Below are positions 15,049-17,574 of a DNA stretch of 17,574 bases, piece after piece (positions within the stretch are counted from its first letter, which is position 1; each line of letters starts with the position of its first letter). This stretch comes from Gallionella sp. (GTDB lineage: Bacteria; Pseudomonadota; Gammaproteobacteria; Burkholderiales; Gallionellaceae). The stretch lies in NCBI GenBank assembly GCA_025362155.1, contig JANYHX010000164.1, positions 1 to 17,574 of the forward strand, given 5' to 3'. Made by a program: the position numbers and the translations under genes. The notes under the pieces are model-generated. The model had not been told where the DNA came from, did no database searches, and worked only from the letters and a program-made list of their open reading frames with translations.

Positions 15049-15056
15049 AAGGAGGA
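15049..15056 (+). promoter_or_regulatory. Strong Shine-Dalgarno of the M23 peptidase gene
   Basis: AAGGAGGA is nearly a full anti-16S match, four bases (counted from GGAGG) before the ATG at 15060. It is the strongest ribosome binding site in the window and fixes this start. Confidence 0.8.
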
Positions 15057-15059
15057 AGC

Positions 15060-15980
15060 ATGAATCTTATTCTAGTTTCCAATAGCTTGGCAAAAACTCG
15101 CAGCATCACCCTGGGCGGATGGCAGATTATGTTGCTGTTGATGCTGCTGTCCGGACTAATGTTAGGCGCGGCATTTACCTTACAATATGCGCTGGTGCGC
15201 TTTGCCCCTGAGGGCTTGAGTGATGATATACGCACTTTGTTATCCGAGGTCCACAGCGATGAACAGCAGAAGCAGCAAACTTATCTGCATAGTAGCCTGG
15301 ATGCCATGGCAATTAGAGTCGGGCAAATCCAGGCACAGTTGCAGCGTCTGGATGCGCTTGGGGTGCGCTTGGCAAAGTTGACCGGCATGAAACCGGAAGA
15401 ATTCAAATTCTCTCAACCTCCCGCCCAAGGCGGACCACTGATAGTTTCCCCCGATCAGAAAATATCTGAGAATGATCTGGATCAGCAACTGGACATGCTG
15501 ACCCATGTGGTGAGTGACCGTAACGACAAATTGATGGCTTTGGAAACCATGTTGTTGCAGAACCAATTGAGCCGTAAATTGCTGCCCTCTATTCCGCCCG
15601 TCCATACCGGCTTTTATTCTTCAAATTTTGGTTGGCGTATCGATCCTTTCACTGGGAGCAGTGCGATGCACGAAGGAGTGGATTTTATGGCTGATGTTGG
15701 CACACCGATTTACGCTTCAGCGGGCGGTGTGGTGGACTATGCGGCCTTACATCCCCAGTATGGTAATATGGTTGAGATTGATCACGGTAATGATATTGTC
15801 ACACGCTATGCGCATGCTTCAAAATTGCTGGTAAAGGTCGGCCAGGTAGTGCGGCGCGGCGAGAAGATTGCCGAGGTGGGAAGTACCGGACGCTCTACCG
15901 GTAGTCACTTGCATTTTGAAGTCCGTTACAAAGGTATCGCTCAGAATCCCGTGCGCTTTTTAGAAAAAACCACCAGTTAA
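15060..15980 (+). CDS. M23-family (LytM-type) murein endopeptidase, membrane-anchored
   Basis: This is a predicted zinc metallopeptidase that cleaves peptide cross-links in peptidoglycan from the periplasmic side, anchored by one N-terminal helix (about residues 22-44, WQIMLLLMLLSGLMLGAAF). Coiled-coil-like segments follow at about 60-125 (IRVGQIQAQLQRLDALGVRL) and 145-180. The C-terminal M23 domain, about 190-300, opens with SSNFGWRIDPFTG. The zinc ligands are present: H204 and D208 in HEGVDF, and HLH at 283-285 in GSHLHFEV. Because these are intact it is probably an active enzyme, not a degenerate EnvC/NlpD-type activator. The 306-residue length and position before secA match similar betaproteobacterial genes. 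A terminator follows 19 bases after its stop. Confidence 0.92.
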   Translation: MNLILVSNSLAKTRSITLGGWQIMLLLMLLSGLMLGAAFTLQYALVRFAPEGLSDDIRTLLSEVHSDEQQKQQTYLHSSLDAMAIRVGQIQAQLQRLDALGVRLAKLTGMKPEEFKFSQPPAQGGPLIVSPDQKISENDLDQQLDMLTHVVSDRNDKLMALETMLLQNQLSRKLLPSIPPVHTGFYSSNFGWRIDPFTGSSAMHEGVDFMADVGTPIYASAGGVVDYAALHPQYGNMVEIDHGNDIVTRYAHASKLLVKVGQVVRRGEKIAEVGSTGRSTGSHLHFEVRYKGIAQNPVRFLEKTTS

Positions 15981-15998
15981 CAGGAATGGATATTGGTG

Positions 15999-16034
15999 AG
16001 GGTGAGGTGATGGATAGCCTCACCCTTAATTATT
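15999..16034 (+). terminator. Probable rho-independent terminator after the M23 gene
   Basis: A perfect 9-base stem AGGGTGAGG (15999-16007) pairs with CCTCACCCT (16018-16026) across a 10-base loop. It is followed by the T-rich but interrupted stretch TAATTATT. It ends the M23 transcript, so secA needs its own promoter or readthrough. Confidence 0.6.
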
Positions 16035-16037
16035 TGC

Positions 16038-16181
16038 AGGGGACAGCTAAAAATCCAGATTTTCATCCCAACTGCTGCGTTGTGTAAAAATTTATTTTGC
16101 TGACATATAAATCATATGTGGCGCTGCTAAATTTTTTCCACGCTTGCATTTAAGCGAACTCTGAATTTTTAGATGCCCCCT
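16038..16181. repeat. 144-base imperfect palindrome with 22-base terminal inverted repeats, upstream of secA
   Basis: The ends at 16038-16059 and 16160-16181 are inverted repeats with 19 of 22 matches (AGGGG.CA.CTAAAAAT.CAGA). The similarity continues inward, with AAAAATTTA near 16085-16094 facing the inverted TAAATTTTTT near 16128-16137. A central hairpin ACATAT-AAATC-ATATGT at 16103-16119 sits almost exactly at the centre. The whole unit is therefore one long imperfect palindrome. This is the structure of a small non-autonomous mobile element (MITE), or of a long hairpin RNA. I could not find a clear target duplication. It occupies most of the 238-base M23-secA gap, 37 bases before the secA ATG, and no secM-like ORF is present. 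I saw no convincing secA promoter in the remaining gap. Confidence 0.7.
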
Positions 16182-16218
16182 TAGTCGAGAACTTTATTAC
16201 CTTTTTGTTTTAGAAAAT

Positions 16219-17574
16219 ATGATTCCAAATGTACTGAAAAGTATCTTCGGTAGCCGCAATGATCGCTTACTCAAGCAATACCGCGCTACTGTAATTGCCA
16301 TCAATAAGCTGGAAGCCGAGACTGCCAAGTTAAGCGATGAAGCTTTGCGCCAGAAAACGGATAATTTCAAGCAACGTTTTGCAAAAGGTGAATCACTGGA
16401 TGAGCTGCTATCGGAAACCTTTGCGGTAGTGCGAGAGGCAAGTAATCGCGTGCTGGGCATGCGCCATTACGATGAGCAACTGATCGGCGGAATGGTTTTG
16501 CATTATGGCAAGATCGCCGAAATGCGCACTGGCGAAGGCAAAACCCTGATGGCCACCTTGCCGGTTTATCTGAATGCGATTTCCGGCAAGGGCGTGCACG
16601 TGGTTACCGTAAATGATTATCTGGCGGCGCGCGATGCCGAGTGGATGGGACGGTTGTATCGCTTTCTTGACTTAACGGTGGGGGTGATCCTGTCGCAGAT
16701 GCCTTCCAGCGACAAACAGTCTGCTTACGCTGCCGACGTGACCTACGGCACCAATAATGAATTCGGCTTCGATTATCTGCGCGACAACATGGCCACCCAG
16801 GTTAGCGAGCGTTTCCAGCGCCCGCTCAATTATGCCATCGTGGATGAGGTGGATTCGATCCTGATCGACGAGGCGCGCACCCCGCTGATTATTTCCGGCC
16901 AGGCCGAAGATAATGTGGATATTTATGTGCGTATCAATCAATTGGTGCCCCAACTGGTGCGCCAGGCGCCCGTGGATCCGAATCGGGACGATGAAACAGA
17001 AGCTCCCGGCGATTACAGCGTTGACGAAAAGAACAATCAGATTCTATTGACTGAGTCCGGTCACGAGCATGCTGAAAATATTCTCACCCAGGCTGGCCTG
17101 TTGCCGGTGGGCGGCAGTTTATATGACCCCGCCAATATTACTCTGATTCATCATTTGTATGCGGCGTTGCGCGCGCACAATCTGTTTCATCGCGACCAGA
17201 ATTACGTGGTGCAAAATGGCGAAGTGGTGATCGTGGACGAATTTACCGGCCGCATGATGGTCGGACGGCGCTGGTCCGACGGCCTGCATCAGGCGGTGGA
17301 GGCAAAGGAAGGCGTGCCGATTCAGCGCGAGAACCAGACGCTGGCCTCGATCACGTTCCAGAACTTTTTCCGCATGTACAAGAAGCTGTCCGGCATGACC
17401 GGCACGGCCGATACCGAAGCCTACGAATTCCAGCAGATCTACGGCCTGGAAGTGGTCGTCATCCCGACCCATCAGCCAATGGTGCGCAAGGACAACCAGG
17501 ATCTGGTCTTCCTCAAACAGAAGTACAAGTTCGAGGCGGTGATCGAAGACATCAAGGATTGCAGCGCGCGGCGT
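16219..17574 (+). CDS. secA: Preprotein translocase ATPase SecA, N-terminal half (partial)
   Basis: SecA is the motor ATPase that pushes unfolded preproteins through SecYEG. The first 452 codons are present of roughly 900 expected, and the frame is open to the edge of the window. The N-terminus [20 protein letters not shown] is typical. The Walker A loop MRTGEGKT is near residues 101-108. [18 protein letters not shown] is near 174, and Walker B with [17 protein letters not shown] is near 209. The preprotein cross-linking domain covers about 230-370, and the motif [14 protein letters not shown] near 392 marks the return to the motor. The ATG at 16219 fits the family start but lacks a Shine-Dalgarno; TAGAAAAT precedes it. 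Confidence 0.97.
   Translation, partial: MIPNVLKSIFGSRNDRLLKQYRATVIAINKLEAETAKLSDEALRQKTDNFKQRFAKGESLDELLSETFAVVREASNRVLGMRHYDEQLIGGMVLHYGKIAEMRTGEGKTLMATLPVYLNAISGKGVHVVTVNDYLAARDAEWMGRLYRFLDLTVGVILSQMPSSDKQSAYAADVTYGTNNEFGFDYLRDNMATQVSERFQRPLNYAIVDEVDSILIDEARTPLIISGQAEDNVDIYVRINQLVPQLVRQAPVDPNRDDETEAPGDYSVDEKNNQILLTESGHEHAENILTQAGLLPVGGSLYDPANITLIHHLYAALRAHNLFHRDQNYVVQNGEVVIVDEFTGRMMVGRRWSDGLHQAVEAKEGVPIQRENQTLASITFQNFFRMYKKLSGMTGTADTEAYEFQQIYGLEVVVIPTHQPMVRKDNQDLVFLKQKYKFEAVIEDIKDCSARR

Noticed and set aside
16027..16218. A secM-like arrest peptide upstream of secA
   Set aside because: No open frame with a signal peptide or an arrest motif was found in either direction within the gap.

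Overview
The window is the 3' half of a division and cell wall (dcw) cluster from a Gram-negative bacterium. It is followed by an envelope and secretion block that runs into secA. The gene order ftsW-murG-murC-murB-ddl-ftsQ-ftsA-ftsZ, LpxC (lipid A synthesis), a DciA/DUF721 protein between lpxC and secA, and the FtsZ tail DIPSFLRKQAD all point to a betaproteobacterium. The style of the proteins suggests Nitrosomonadales, perhaps a Gallionella/Sideroxydans relative. That placement comes from recognising the families, not from a search.

Layout. Positions 1-121 hold the end of murD, which overlaps ftsW. Positions 109-9818 hold ftsW, murG, murC, murB, ddl, ftsQ, ftsA and ftsZ, all on + and with no convincing internal terminator. 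They cover lipid II polymerisation (FtsW), lipid II assembly (MurG), precursor synthesis (MurC, MurB, Ddl) and the Z-ring with its anchor (FtsQ, FtsA, FtsZ). The next genes are a cysteine synthase-like gene (+, 9990-10868) and a Prc/Tsp-type periplasmic protease (-, 10989-13118). These two separate ftsZ from lpxC (13411-14322), which commonly follows ftsZ directly. After lpxC come a 66-residue two-helix membrane protein, dciA on the - strand, an M23 LytM-type endopeptidase with a terminator, and the first 452 codons of secA.

The unusual feature is how many small repeats have entered this essential cluster. At least four families of short palindromic or purine-rich repeats lie in the gaps (1491-1594, 2683-2759, 5340-5390, 6341-6373, 7278-7308). 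Repeats also sit in frame inside ftsW (251-329), murC (about 3753-3964) and ftsQ (about 6864-7013 and 7152-7182). Each in-frame insertion keeps the gene open and falls at a terminus, an interdomain linker or a surface region. One intergenic copy appears to supply the Shine-Dalgarno sequence of ftsQ, and another supplies the last codons of murB. A separate 144-bp imperfect palindrome with 22-bp ends (16038-16181) fills the leader of secA. The pattern recalls the protein-coding Rickettsia palindromic elements, but with several families in one operon. No tRNA, rRNA, CRISPR array or complete insertion sequence was seen.
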